Made by a program: the position numbers and the translations under genes. Positions 34,290 through 41,839 of a stretch of DNA of 41,839 nucleotides are shown here, one piece after another. Location of the stretch: assembly GCA_903930485.1 (NCBI GenBank), contig CAIYYO010000024.1, forward strand, positions 1-41,839, in the 5' to 3' direction. The notes beneath the pieces were generated by a model. The model saw only the letters and a list, made by a program, of their open reading frames with translations. It did no database searches and was not told the origin of the DNA. Positions within the stretch are counted from its first letter, which is position 1. Every line of letters begins with the position of its first letter. The stretch comes from Methanobacteriota archaeon (GTDB taxonomy: Archaea > Altiarchaeota > Altiarchaeia > IMC4 > QMZM01).

Positions 34290-35870
34290 TTACAAGTCTG
34301 TGCCCGAATATGAAAGGTTGAAACTCTTGTTGATCAGGGGGAAATCCGGCACGATGTTGCCGATGACTGCGTGTTCTATCGCCTGCCAGTTGCAGAACGA
34401 GGCCGTGCGTATTTTGTATCGGTCGACGACGCCGTTCTTTACCCAAATCCAGTGGAAGCTTTGGCCCCTTGCGCATTCGACGAGGGAGGTGGCGTAGCCG
34501 TCCCTGATGGCATAATCCGTAGATACCGGGCCCGAAGGCAGATCGTCGAGCGCCTTTTTTATCATCCTGCACGAGTCGAGGATATCCGAAGCCTTTGTCT
34601 CGAACCTTGCCAGGACGTCGCCCTCGTCTACGGTTTTCACGTTCGGTTTTATTTTTTCGTATAGGCCGTAGGGGTGATATATCCTGGTATCTGTAGAAAG
34701 CCCATTCGAGCGCGCCATCGGTCCGGTTATGTGCAGGGCCGCTAGCAGCTCTTTACGTATAACGCCCGTCTTTTCGAATCTGTCTATGACCGAGGGCGTT
34801 GAACGCACATATTCGACCGACTCTTCAAACGTCTCTATACATTTATCCAGGAAGGTAGGCAGCTGTTTCAGCGCGTCTTCCGGAACGTCTTTTTTCAGCC
34901 CGCTTATGCCTATGACGTCTTTCATGAAACGCGAACCTGTAAGGGCCTTGTTCTGTCTCAGGATCTCTTCCCGTAATATGAAGAACGGGCTAGCGCCTAC
35001 CGGGAACGCGACGTCGACGCACATCCCGGCAAGGTCTCCGAGAAGCGAATAGATCCTTTCCATCTCGAGGAAGACAGTGCGCAGGCGCCATGCGCGTTCC
35101 GGCGGCCGGATGCAGCAGAGCTTCTCTATGGCATTGCAATATGCGACGGCGTTGGATACCTTCTCGTCTCCGCTTATGGATTCCGCGATCCTCACGCATT
35201 CCTCGGGCGTTTTCCCTTCCGCCAGTTTCTCTATCCCGCGGTGTTTGTAGAACATCCGTATCTCGAGGTGGTAGATCGTCTCTCCTATGACGCTGAACCT
35301 GAAGTGTCCGGGCTCTATGATCCCGGCGTGGACTGGTCCGACGGGTATCTCGTAGACTCCTTCGCCTGCGACTTTTCTGAACTGGTATTCTCCAGCGCCG
35401 GTCGGCTCGCCGTTTTCCATTGTATCGAGCTCAGAGTTCTTGAACCCTTTTTGCAGCGGGTGGAACCCTTCTGGGTATGATTCGTGCAGGAAGAGCCTTC
35501 TTTCGTCGAAGGGGTTTGTGAACCTTATGCCGTAGCCGTCGGTCGCTTCTCTTTCGTACCATGACGCCGACGGGAACGACGACGTTATCGATGGCGCGCT
35601 TTCCCATCTGAGCGGGAGCCGGAATACTGCGATCTCTTTGTAGGGCTTTTTCTCGAATGCATAGAGCAGCGTGTAGGCGGCGTGCGCATCAAAGCCTTCG
35701 ACGCAGAAAAGGCTTGCGAGTTCGTAGGCGCTTGCTGACAGGAGATGCATGACGGTCTCCAAGTCCCTCTCAGCTAGGGTAATGTAGACGTCGTTATTGC
35801 ACCCTATCTTTGCGTCTGACTCGACTATCCTGCCCCTTGTCGTATATGCTATGTCGTCTATAAGCTCCAT
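34290..35870 (-). CDS. NuoCD/HycE-like large subunit lacking NiFe ligands
   Basis: 526 residues. Residues 1-140 are a NuoC-like domain (SWYEREATDGYGIRF). Residues 165-526 are the large-subunit fold (GPVHAGIIEPGHFRF, MFYKHRGIEKLAEGK). In hydrogenases two Cys pairs hold NiFe. Here the first pair (RxCGxC) is SISGDE (S233, E236) and the second (DPCxxC) is NLSYSG (S520, G523), so no NiFe site can form. The loss of both pairs is typical of complex I NuoD and of energy-converting hydrogenase-related (Ehr) complexes. It lies 12 bp after the preceding membrane subunit gene. Confidence 0.92.
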   Translation of the reverse strand: MELIDDIAYTTRGRIVESDAKIGCNNDVYITLAERDLETVMHLLSASAYELASLFCVEGFDAHAAYTLLYAFEKKPYKEIAVFRLPLRWESAPSITSSFPSASWYEREATDGYGIRFTNPFDERRLFLHESYPEGFHPLQKGFKNSELDTMENGEPTGAGEYQFRKVAGEGVYEIPVGPVHAGIIEPGHFRFSVIGETIYHLEIRMFYKHRGIEKLAEGKTPEECVRIAESISGDEKVSNAVAYCNAIEKLCCIRPPERAWRLRTVFLEMERIYSLLGDLAGMCVDVAFPVGASPFFILREEILRQNKALTGSRFMKDVIGISGLKKDVPEDALKQLPTFLDKCIETFEESVEYVRSTPSVIDRFEKTGVIRKELLAALHITGPMARSNGLSTDTRIYHPYGLYEKIKPNVKTVDEGDVLARFETKASDILDSCRMIKKALDDLPSGPVSTDYAIRDGYATSLVECARGQSFHWIWVKNGVVDRYKIRTASFCNWQAIEHAVIGNIVPDFPLINKSFNLSYSGTDL

Positions 35871-35882
35871 ATTTTTCTTCTT

Positions 35883-37334
35883 CTAAAATCCGAGTCCGGA
35901 AACTATGCTATTCAATGCTCCGTCCAAAGGCTGCGGGAAGAACAACCCGAGGCCGTAGACCAGTATTATGAGGATTATCACCGGGATTTTCATCCTTACA
36001 GGTGTGGGGTAACGGCGCATAACGTCGTTCTCGTCTATTCTCGTGAAGATGGCGGTGATGAATAATGCGAAGCCGGCGGCCGCTAACAACAGCAGGAGGA
36101 GAACTGCGATGAGGAGGATCGTCGAGAACTTCGCCACCTGGACGAGGATGGAAAATTTTGTAATGAAAACGATTGCTGGCGGGATCCCTATTATGGCAAG
36201 GCTTCCGAGGATCAGTCCTGCAGAGGCAAGCGGCTGCAGTTTTAGCGCGTTCTTTATGTTCTCGATCTTGTTGCTGTCGTATTGCCGGTTCAGTATCCCC
36301 GCCGACAGGAATAGAAGGGCTTTGGTAAGGGAATGGGCAAGGACGTGATACAAAGTCCAGTAGATCGCGATCGGTGTCCCGATTCCGATTCCTATGAGCA
36401 TGAGTCCTGCGTGTTCCGTGCTTGAGAATGCTATCAGTTTTTTCAGATTCTTCTGCTGCAGCATGCTGAAGGCTGCGATGAACAGGCTGAGGATTCCGAA
36501 AGCTATCAGGAGGTTCGAACACGTCGCGGCCGAGCCTGGGTTCTGCCTCGTTATCGAGTAGATGCGCAGTATTCCGTATATCCCTATGTTCAGCATGACG
36601 GCCGAGATTATGGCGCTTACTGCCGAGGGGGCTTTCGAGTAGGCGTGCGGCAGGCTTGTATGCAGCGGCGCTATTCCGGATTTGGCCGCGTATCCGAGGA
36701 ACATGAACGCGAAGCTTGCGGCAAGGGGCGCTGCCGGGAAGGTTTTTGCGTTCTTGAGCAGGACGTCCCAGTTCAGTGTCCCTGTTCCGAGGGTTTTTTC
36801 AGTCAGGGCGAACAGGAGGATCAGGCCGATGAACGAGAACAGCATCGCAGTAGACGTGACGAATATGTATTTCAGCGACGCATCTATGTTCTTTTTCGAG
36901 TTCAGTATGGCTATGAGGAAGGCCGTGAAGAACGTGGTGAGTTCGGCGAATATCCAGAACAGCGCAAGGTTGTTGGACGAAAAGGCGAGGACTGTGAACA
37001 ATAGCAGCGCATTGAAGGAGAGATAGTAGCCCTTAAGGTTTTTCCTTTCAAGGATGCCGATCTTTATCAGGCTCTCTGCATGCCCTCCTGCATAGACTGC
37101 GGCGAGCAGGAAGATCGTGCCGGCGATGAATATCTCGTAGGTGCTGAGGGCGTCGATATACAGGTTGTTTTCAAGATAGTAAACCGGAATGGCGCCGGAA
37201 TACTGGAGGCAGGCGGCGAACGCGATGCATGCGATGGCGTGGGCTATTGCAACAAGATTCATAGCTTTATGCGATTTCAGGAATTGCGTGAGCGCAAGGG
37301 CCGCGAAAGCCGCCAGAAGATAATATTGGAGCAT
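35883..37334 (-). CDS. HyfF/NuoN-like proton-translocating membrane subunit
   Basis: 483 residues, about 14 membrane helices, of the antiporter-like (NuoL/M/N, MrpA/D) family. Key charged residues survive: Glu in FWIFAELTTFF, Lys in GYAAKSGIAPLH and Lys in HVLAHSLTKALLF. The second helix-8 Lys is replaced (SAVMLNIGIYG). The gene starts 1 bp after the HyfE-like gene stops. It should form part of an ion-pumping membrane arm. Confidence 0.92.
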   Translation of the reverse strand: MLQYYLLAAFAALALTQFLKSHKAMNLVAIAHAIACIAFAACLQYSGAIPVYYLENNLYIDALSTYEIFIAGTIFLLAAVYAGGHAESLIKIGILERKNLKGYYLSFNALLLFTVLAFSSNNLALFWIFAELTTFFTAFLIAILNSKKNIDASLKYIFVTSTAMLFSFIGLILLFALTEKTLGTGTLNWDVLLKNAKTFPAAPLAASFAFMFLGYAAKSGIAPLHTSLPHAYSKAPSAVSAIISAVMLNIGIYGILRIYSITRQNPGSAATCSNLLIAFGILSLFIAAFSMLQQKNLKKLIAFSSTEHAGLMLIGIGIGTPIAIYWTLYHVLAHSLTKALLFLSAGILNRQYDSNKIENIKNALKLQPLASAGLILGSLAIIGIPPAIVFITKFSILVQVAKFSTILLIAVLLLLLLAAAGFALFITAIFTRIDENDVMRRYPTPVRMKIPVIILIILVYGLGLFFPQPLDGALNSIVSGLGF

Positions 37335-37335
37335 T

Positions 37336-38061
37336 TTACGCCTCCTCCCCGTTTCTTTTCCTTAAATGCTCGAACCTCTTCTGCAGCCGGGGGATATGGA
37401 TGGCGTTGAATTTCTCCCTGAACTCCTCCACGCTGGAATCTACTCCTATGGAAAGGATGGCCGCGAGCAGGACTATCATAAAAAGGTCTATCATCACAAG
37501 CACCTCTATCATGAAAGGCAGCTCGGTCAGAAACAGGCTGAAGAGCAGGACCCCGTTCTCCATCGTCAGATAGCCGATCACCTTGGTGATTACTTTTTTC
37601 CTGCTGAACGTGATGAGCATCCCCATGAGAGTAAGGGATATCCCGAATACCGCGCCGAGATAGAAGAGGTCGCCGGGCGAGAGTTCCCGCAGGATCTTTG
37701 TGAACGAGCCGTAGACGAGTAGGATCAGGAATATCATCGCGGTTATGGATTCCATCGGCGAGAGATAGTGGAAATCTATGTCTCGGGATATTTTTATCTC
37801 TTTCTGTATCTTTTTTATGGCATAAGGTATCAGTATCACTTTGCTGGTCACTGTCAAGACGGCCAGGTATAAGAGCATCTCGCTTCCGTTGGAAAGATAA
37901 AGAGAAACAGCGATGACCGACAATAGCAGGGACTGGAGCTGGTATGCCGAGACCAGTGAAAGAAGGTCTTTCCTCGTCACGACGAACGCGCCGGTCACCA
38001 GGACCATGACCAGGAGCGCCTCTATCCAGTCGCCGCCAGCCGGCAAGCCTGACGCTATCAT
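37336..38061 (-). CDS. HyfE/NuoK-like membrane subunit
   Basis: 241 residues with about seven helices. The C-terminal half carries the NuoK-like pattern (VIGYLTMENGVLLFSLFL), with Glu in the third helix and a further Glu in ELPFMIEVLVMIDLFM. I chose the ATG at 38061 because it overlaps the preceding stop (ATGA); a longer in-frame extension to 38259 overlaps the HyfC-like gene and has no hydrophobic character. The soluble tail (HIPRLQKRFEHLRKRN) is basic. Confidence 0.88.
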   Translation of the reverse strand: MIASGLPAGGDWIEALLVMVLVTGAFVVTRKDLLSLVSAYQLQSLLLSVIAVSLYLSNGSEMLLYLAVLTVTSKVILIPYAIKKIQKEIKISRDIDFHYLSPMESITAMIFLILLVYGSFTKILRELSPGDLFYLGAVFGISLTLMGMLITFSRKKVITKVIGYLTMENGVLLFSLFLTELPFMIEVLVMIDLFMIVLLAAILSIGVDSSVEEFREKFNAIHIPRLQKRFEHLRKRNGEEA

Positions 38062-38999
38062 CCGAACACCTCCAACCATATCGTGAGGATCGAGAAGAAG
38101 AACGCTATCATGAAAAGGCTGGGCAGGTTGAAGAACCTCATCTTTGCCATGGAAGATTCCACAAGGCCGGTCACGAAAGAAAGCAGGCCGGCCTTTAAGG
38201 CGAATGCTGCGGCAGCGATCAGTATTCCTGCGACGGTGAGCTCCGAGGTCAGCCCCCATGGAAGGAGTATGTTTATCAGGACCGCCATGTATAGCGTTTG
38301 TTTTATCGCGTGGGAAAGCTCCATCAGGGCAAGGTCTCTTCCGGAGTATTCGAGGACCATCGCCTCATGGACCATGGTGAGCTCCAAATGAGTCTCGGGA
38401 TTGTCCACCGGCACTCGAGAGGTCTCGACTATGAGGACGATGAACAAGGGGATCGCTATGAGAAGCAGTCCCGGGTTCAGGAATGCGGTCGCACCGGCTC
38501 TTTCAAGGAACATCTGATGGAAGTCGGTGGTATGCAGGCTGAAAGAAAGGGCGGCGAATGCTATGATCGTTATCGGCTCGATGATGGCCGATATGCTCAT
38601 CTCCCTCGAGCTTCCCATGCCTCCGAAGGTGCCTCCGGCATCCAGTCCGGACAAAGCCATGAAGAATTTTGCCAGCGCGAGCATGTAGAGGAACAGGATG
38701 ACGTTGCCTATCCCGTCGGTCGGCGTAGGTATCAAAGCCAGGGGTATGCACAGCGAAGCCACGAGCATCACTGCTATGTTGATGTAAGGCGTCGCCCTCA
38801 TGATGGCCGACGTGTTCTTTGAATAGATCCTCTCTTTTTTCAGGAGCTTGGACAGATTGTAATACGGCTGCAGGAGCGGCGGGCCTCTCCTACCCTGCGC
38901 CCGCGCCTTGACAATCTTTATGAGCCCCATGTAGAACGGCGATAACAGCACCACCAGTACGGTGTTCAGCAGGGCGTATAACAGGAACGAGGCGTTCAT
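38058..38999 (-). CDS. HyfC/NuoH-like membrane subunit
   Basis: 313 residues, eight predicted helices, of the NuoH/HycD family that joins the membrane arm to the peripheral arm. The loop motifs are intact: RRGPPLLQPYYNLSKLLKKE near the N-terminus and RVPVDNPETHLELTMVHEAM in the middle, with the acidic residues of the coupling channel. The ATG at 38999 overlaps the preceding stop (ATGA); a GTG at 39008 is an alternative. Confidence 0.93.
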   Translation of the reverse strand: MNASFLLYALLNTVLVVLLSPFYMGLIKIVKARAQGRRGPPLLQPYYNLSKLLKKERIYSKNTSAIMRATPYINIAVMLVASLCIPLALIPTPTDGIGNVILFLYMLALAKFFMALSGLDAGGTFGGMGSSREMSISAIIEPITIIAFAALSFSLHTTDFHQMFLERAGATAFLNPGLLLIAIPLFIVLIVETSRVPVDNPETHLELTMVHEAMVLEYSGRDLALMELSHAIKQTLYMAVLINILLPWGLTSELTVAGILIAAAAFALKAGLLSFVTGLVESSMAKMRFFNLPSLFMIAFFFSILTIWLEVFG

Positions 39000-40933
39000 A
39001 TGAACCACCCCACGTAGACCATGATCAGGACCGCGGCGATGAATACGTATGCCAGGTATGTGTCCAGGTTCCAGTTCTGGAGCCGGGAAACCTTCTCGGA
39101 TAATGAATTAACGAGCCTCGCAATAGGGAGATAGAGCGCTTCCTCGAAGAATTTCACCAGATGTATCTCTGCGCTGCCCTGCACGAAAAGGCTCTTGCTC
39201 TCGTCAAAATACGTCGCCTCCCTGACCTCCTTTGTCCTGTATATCGAGCTGAATATCCTGACGATGGGCTGGGAGTATCCGGATGCGGTGTATTCGTTCC
39301 TCCCGGTCTGCGTTAATATGCCGCAGCCCCACGTTTCCCCCATTCTTTCCGCGCTCGATGAAACGTTTTTCAAGACAAACCATGCAAGAACGTAGGCCGC
39401 CGCGAGGAACGACCCGATAAGCAACAGGTCAGGTATGGGCAGAACGTATCCTGCGCCTGCGAATATCTGGTAGGAAAAGATGCCGAGGGACATGCATAAA
39501 AAGGCAAGTATCATGGGTCCGAGGAGCATGTATTTCCCAACCTCTTTCGCATTCTTTGCATTATCAGACCTCGGGGCCGCGAGGAAGGTTATGCCGAAGG
39601 CTTTCACGAAGCATGCGGACGCAAGGGCGCTCGTCAATGCGAGAATCGCAAGCGAGGAAAGCATGAGCACCTTCATGAAAGGATCGACCAAGGCATAGGA
39701 TTGCAGGAGCGCGGTGAATATCATGAGCTCGCTTACGAAGCCGTTGAACGGAGGGAGACCGGAGATTGATACGGCGCCTACGAGAAAGAACAATGCGGTG
39801 TACGGCATCCTCTTCACGAGCCCGCCCATGTCTTCGATGTTCCTCTCGCCGGTCCTGTAGACCACGGAGCCGGCAGTCAGGAAAAGAAGGCTCTTGAAGA
39901 CGGCATGGTTGAGGACGTGGAAAAGCGAACCCAACAGGCAGAGCATTGCGATATCAGGGAGGTTGTTATTCGTGAATATTATGTACGCTCCGAAACCGAT
40001 GAGGATTATCCCTATATTCTCTATGCTGTGATAGGCCAGCAGCCGTTTTATGTCGTGCTCCTTGAGGGCGTATATGACCCCCAGTATCGCTGAAAGAGTC
40101 CCGGCGACGAGGATGAGCACCCCCCACCAGGTTTCAGGCTGCAGGACCGTGAGCGTGAAGCGCATCAGGCCGTATATTGCGACTTTGATCATGACCCCGG
40201 ACATCAGGGCAGAAATATTCGACGGGCTTGCCGTATGCGCGTATGGAAGCCATTTATGGAACGGTATAACGCCGGCCTTTATGCCGAAGCCGACGAAAAG
40301 CGCCAGGAATACCACTCCTGCGGCGCCGGTACCGATATCTGCTGGCTGTATCGCAAAAGACCCAGTCACTGCATTGAGCCCCAAGAATCCGGCCGTCAGG
40401 AACAACGTCGACAGCTGCGTCATGATGAAATAGAACAGTCCGGCCTTGCGGGTCTCGGGCTTTTCGTATTCGAACAAGACCAGGGCGAACGACGACATAG
40501 ACATTATCTCCCAGAAGAACAGGAAGGCGAACATGTTCGCAGAGGACACGACGAACAACATGGCAGCTATGAAGAGATTCATCAAACCCGTAAGGATGTT
40601 CTTCCTCTTCTCCCCGTGCCAATGTCCTATGTACTGAACCGAGTATATCGAAGCGCTCAATGCGACGACTGAGATAAGCAGGATGAAAAAAGCAGCCAAG
40701 CGGTCTATACGAAAAGAGAGCACAAGACCTGGGGCGATCCCGTACGGCGCAAGGTATACCTGCTGGTTCGTATACAGGATAAATACGGAAAACGAGATGA
40801 ACACGAGCAGGGCGAGCATCGAGAAAAACAGGGCTATCCGTCTCATCACGCCGTCTCCGCCGATCCTCACGAGCGGGAGGACCGTTCCGAGGAGCAGTAA
40901 GGCTGCGCCTACGTAGAAAGCAGTCGAGAGCAT
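38996..40933 (-). CDS. HyfB/NuoL-like proton-translocating membrane subunit, first gene of the operon
   Basis: 645 residues, about 16 helices, of the NuoL/HyfB type with a long C-terminal extension (YLPIARLVNSLSEKVSRLQ ending in a final helix). Expected pump residues are present: Glu in FFWEIMSMSSF, Lys in GFGIKAGVIPFHKWLP, Lys in SGVMIKVAIYG and Lys in NHAVFKSLLFL. It is followed by HyfC-, HyfE-, HyfF-, large- and small-subunit genes with overlaps or gaps of no more than 12 bp. AAGGA lies just before the ATG. Confidence 0.93.
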   Translation of the reverse strand: MLSTAFYVGAALLLLGTVLPLVRIGGDGVMRRIALFFSMLALLVFISFSVFILYTNQQVYLAPYGIAPGLVLSFRIDRLAAFFILLISVVALSASIYSVQYIGHWHGEKRKNILTGLMNLFIAAMLFVVSSANMFAFLFFWEIMSMSSFALVLFEYEKPETRKAGLFYFIMTQLSTLFLTAGFLGLNAVTGSFAIQPADIGTGAAGVVFLALFVGFGIKAGVIPFHKWLPYAHTASPSNISALMSGVMIKVAIYGLMRFTLTVLQPETWWGVLILVAGTLSAILGVIYALKEHDIKRLLAYHSIENIGIILIGFGAYIIFTNNNLPDIAMLCLLGSLFHVLNHAVFKSLLFLTAGSVVYRTGERNIEDMGGLVKRMPYTALFFLVGAVSISGLPPFNGFVSELMIFTALLQSYALVDPFMKVLMLSSLAILALTSALASACFVKAFGITFLAAPRSDNAKNAKEVGKYMLLGPMILAFLCMSLGIFSYQIFAGAGYVLPIPDLLLIGSFLAAAYVLAWFVLKNVSSSAERMGETWGCGILTQTGRNEYTASGYSQPIVRIFSSIYRTKEVREATYFDESKSLFVQGSAEIHLVKFFEEALYLPIARLVNSLSEKVSRLQNWNLDTYLAYVFIAAVLIMVYVGWFI

Positions 40934-41039
40934 GTTTCCTTATTCACAGAATACCTGCGGAGTGTTTTCCATCCCTTTTTTATGGCTTTAGGTACCGTTT
41001 TCGAGAGTAATATACTTCACAGGAGAATAAAAATAGAGA

Positions 41040-41839
41040 ATGTATTTGCCGGTTTACGTTTTAGCGGCCGTCTTCTTCCTGATAGCCGTCAGAAGGGTCG
41101 GAGGCGTTAAGATCCAGATATGGCAGGCGATGCTCGTCGGGGCTCTTGCAGTCCTTCTATTCGGACAGATAAGTCCGGCAGGCGCTCTCAAGTCCGTAAA
41201 TCTGGACGTGATGCTGTTCCTCTTCGGGATGTTCGTCGTGGGTTCGGCGCTCGAGCTAAGCGGATACCTCACTCATCTGTCTTATCGGTTTTTTAGGCGG
41301 GCCCGGTCGGTTGACGGCCTTGTATTATCCATTCTGTTCGGCCTGGGCTTTGCGTCCGCGTTCCTCATGAACGACACCTGCGCGATCATCGGCACCCCAA
41401 TGGTGCTGGCTCTGGGCCGAAGTCACAAGATCTCATCCAAACTAATGCTCCTTACGCTGGCTTACGCGATAACCATAGGCAGCGTTGCGAGCCCGATCGG
41501 CAACCCTCAGAACCTGCTCATAGCGGTTAACGGAGGCGTGGCCACCCCTTTTACGACGTTCCTCAGGTACCTGATCCTGCCGACGCTGTTGAATCTATTC
41601 CTTGCGTACGCATTGCTGAAAATTTTTTACAAAAAAGAGTTTCACAAGATCGCTCTAAACCATTCGGACGAGCCGTTGAGGGATGAAGGCCTCGCACGAC
41701 TGTGCAAAGCGTCCCTCGTCTTGCTCGCTGGAATGATATTGGTAAAGGTCTTCATCTTGTTCTCCTATATCTTCCCCAGAGCCTTTAGAACCTTGTCCGG
41801 CGTAATCGGATTAAAAATCCATTTGCCGATGGCATTGTA
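41040..41839 (+). CDS. ArsB/SLC13-type anion permease, cut by the window edge
   Basis: The frame opens at the ATG at 41040 and is still open at the end of the window, giving 266 residues. It is highly hydrophobic and carries the ion transporter superfamily hairpin motifs FLMNDTCAIIGTP and ASPIGNPQNLLIAV, as in ArsB, NhaD, CitM and SLC13-type carriers. The substrate (arsenite, Na+, or a dicarboxylate/sulfate) cannot be told from the first half. It is divergent from the complex I-like operon; the 106-bp gap between them holds both promoters. Confidence 0.85.
   Translation, partial: MYLPVYVLAAVFFLIAVRRVGGVKIQIWQAMLVGALAVLLFGQISPAGALKSVNLDVMLFLFGMFVVGSALELSGYLTHLSYRFFRRARSVDGLVLSILFGLGFASAFLMNDTCAIIGTPMVLALGRSHKISSKLMLLTLAYAITIGSVASPIGNPQNLLIAVNGGVATPFTTFLRYLILPTLLNLFLAYALLKIFYKKEFHKIALNHSDEPLRDEGLARLCKASLVLLAGMILVKVFILFSYIFPRAFRTLSGVIGLKIHLPMAL

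Noticed and set aside
34285..34572. N-terminal extension of the NuoB-like gene
   Set aside because: It overlaps the large-subunit gene in another frame and is Arg/Pro-rich with no similarity; the ATG at 34284 is well placed.
38062..38259. Longer start for the HyfE-like gene
   Set aside because: The extra residues are charged, out of keeping with the family, and lie within the HyfC-like gene.
33766..40933. Calling the cluster a [NiFe] hydrogenase or formate hydrogenlyase
   Set aside because: All NiFe and proximal Fe-S cysteines are missing, and there is no ferredoxin or formate dehydrogenase subunit, so hydrogenase activity is not supported.
1..41839. CRISPR array, tRNA, rRNA, insertion sequence or prophage
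   Set aside because: I looked through the gaps between genes and found no regular spaced repeats, cloverleaf sequence, transposase or phage gene. The gaps are short and look like promoters.

Overview
The window comes from an archaeon. It carries several archaeal marker genes: tiaS (tRNA-Ile2 agmatinylcytidine synthetase), a UPF0216/DUF61 protein, the repair protein NreA with a C-terminal PCNA-interacting motif, an archaeal-type PheRS beta fragment, an ADP-forming acetyl-CoA synthetase and a methanogen-like Fe/Mn superoxide dismutase. Many genes at the head of a transcription unit have a TATA box centred about 24-28 nt before the ATG and no Shine-Dalgarno sequence, which points to leaderless archaeal transcripts. 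Genes inside operons often overlap as ATGA and some have AGGAGG-type sites. The lineage cannot be fixed from this sequence. Gene content suggests an acetate- or acyl-CoA-using organism that is largely anaerobic (class III ribonucleotide reductase) but meets oxygen or copper (superoxide dismutase, cupredoxins, CutA).

Layout. 1-9290: a two-module AAA+ ATPase behind an isolated N-terminal half of PheRS beta, TrkH, NreA, a beta-CASP nuclease, a bactofilin-like protein, a thioredoxin and a frameshifted small winged-helix gene. 9293-14469: anaerobic NTP reductase NrdD, divergent from a TctA-like permease and a UPF0216 protein, which converge on tiaS. 14482-21139: a phosphate operon read leftward as pstS-pstC-pstA-pstS-pstC-pstA-pstB-phoU-tiaS. 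It has two SCA modules but one ATPase, and its promoter holds a matched pair of operator-like sites. 21259-26395: flavodoxin, FMN reductase, a four-domain quinoprotein lipoprotein, two cupredoxin lipoproteins and CutA. 26416-31478: a tightly coupled acyl-CoA operon (CoA-transferase/GNAT fusion, ADP-forming acetyl-CoA synthetase, P-loop/DRTGG protein). 31534-33752: a molybdopterin-fold lipoprotein, superoxide dismutase and a YihY-type membrane protein. 33766-40933: a six-gene operon for a complex I/group 4 hydrogenase-like membrane complex. 41040 to the end: an ArsB/SLC13-type permease cut by the window edge.

The most striking system is the 33766-40933 complex. Its large subunit has lost both Cys pairs that would bind NiFe, and its small subunit has lost all four ligands of the [4Fe-4S] cluster. 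No ferredoxin-like subunit is encoded in the operon. The antiporter-like membrane subunits nevertheless keep most of the Glu and Lys residues expected for ion pumping. It resembles the energy-converting hydrogenase-related (Ehr) group but appears stripped of every recognisable redox centre. Other points worth following are the split or stand-alone PheRS beta editing half, the dual-operator pst promoter, the quinoprotein-cupredoxin fusion in an archaeon, and the frameshifted winged-helix gene.
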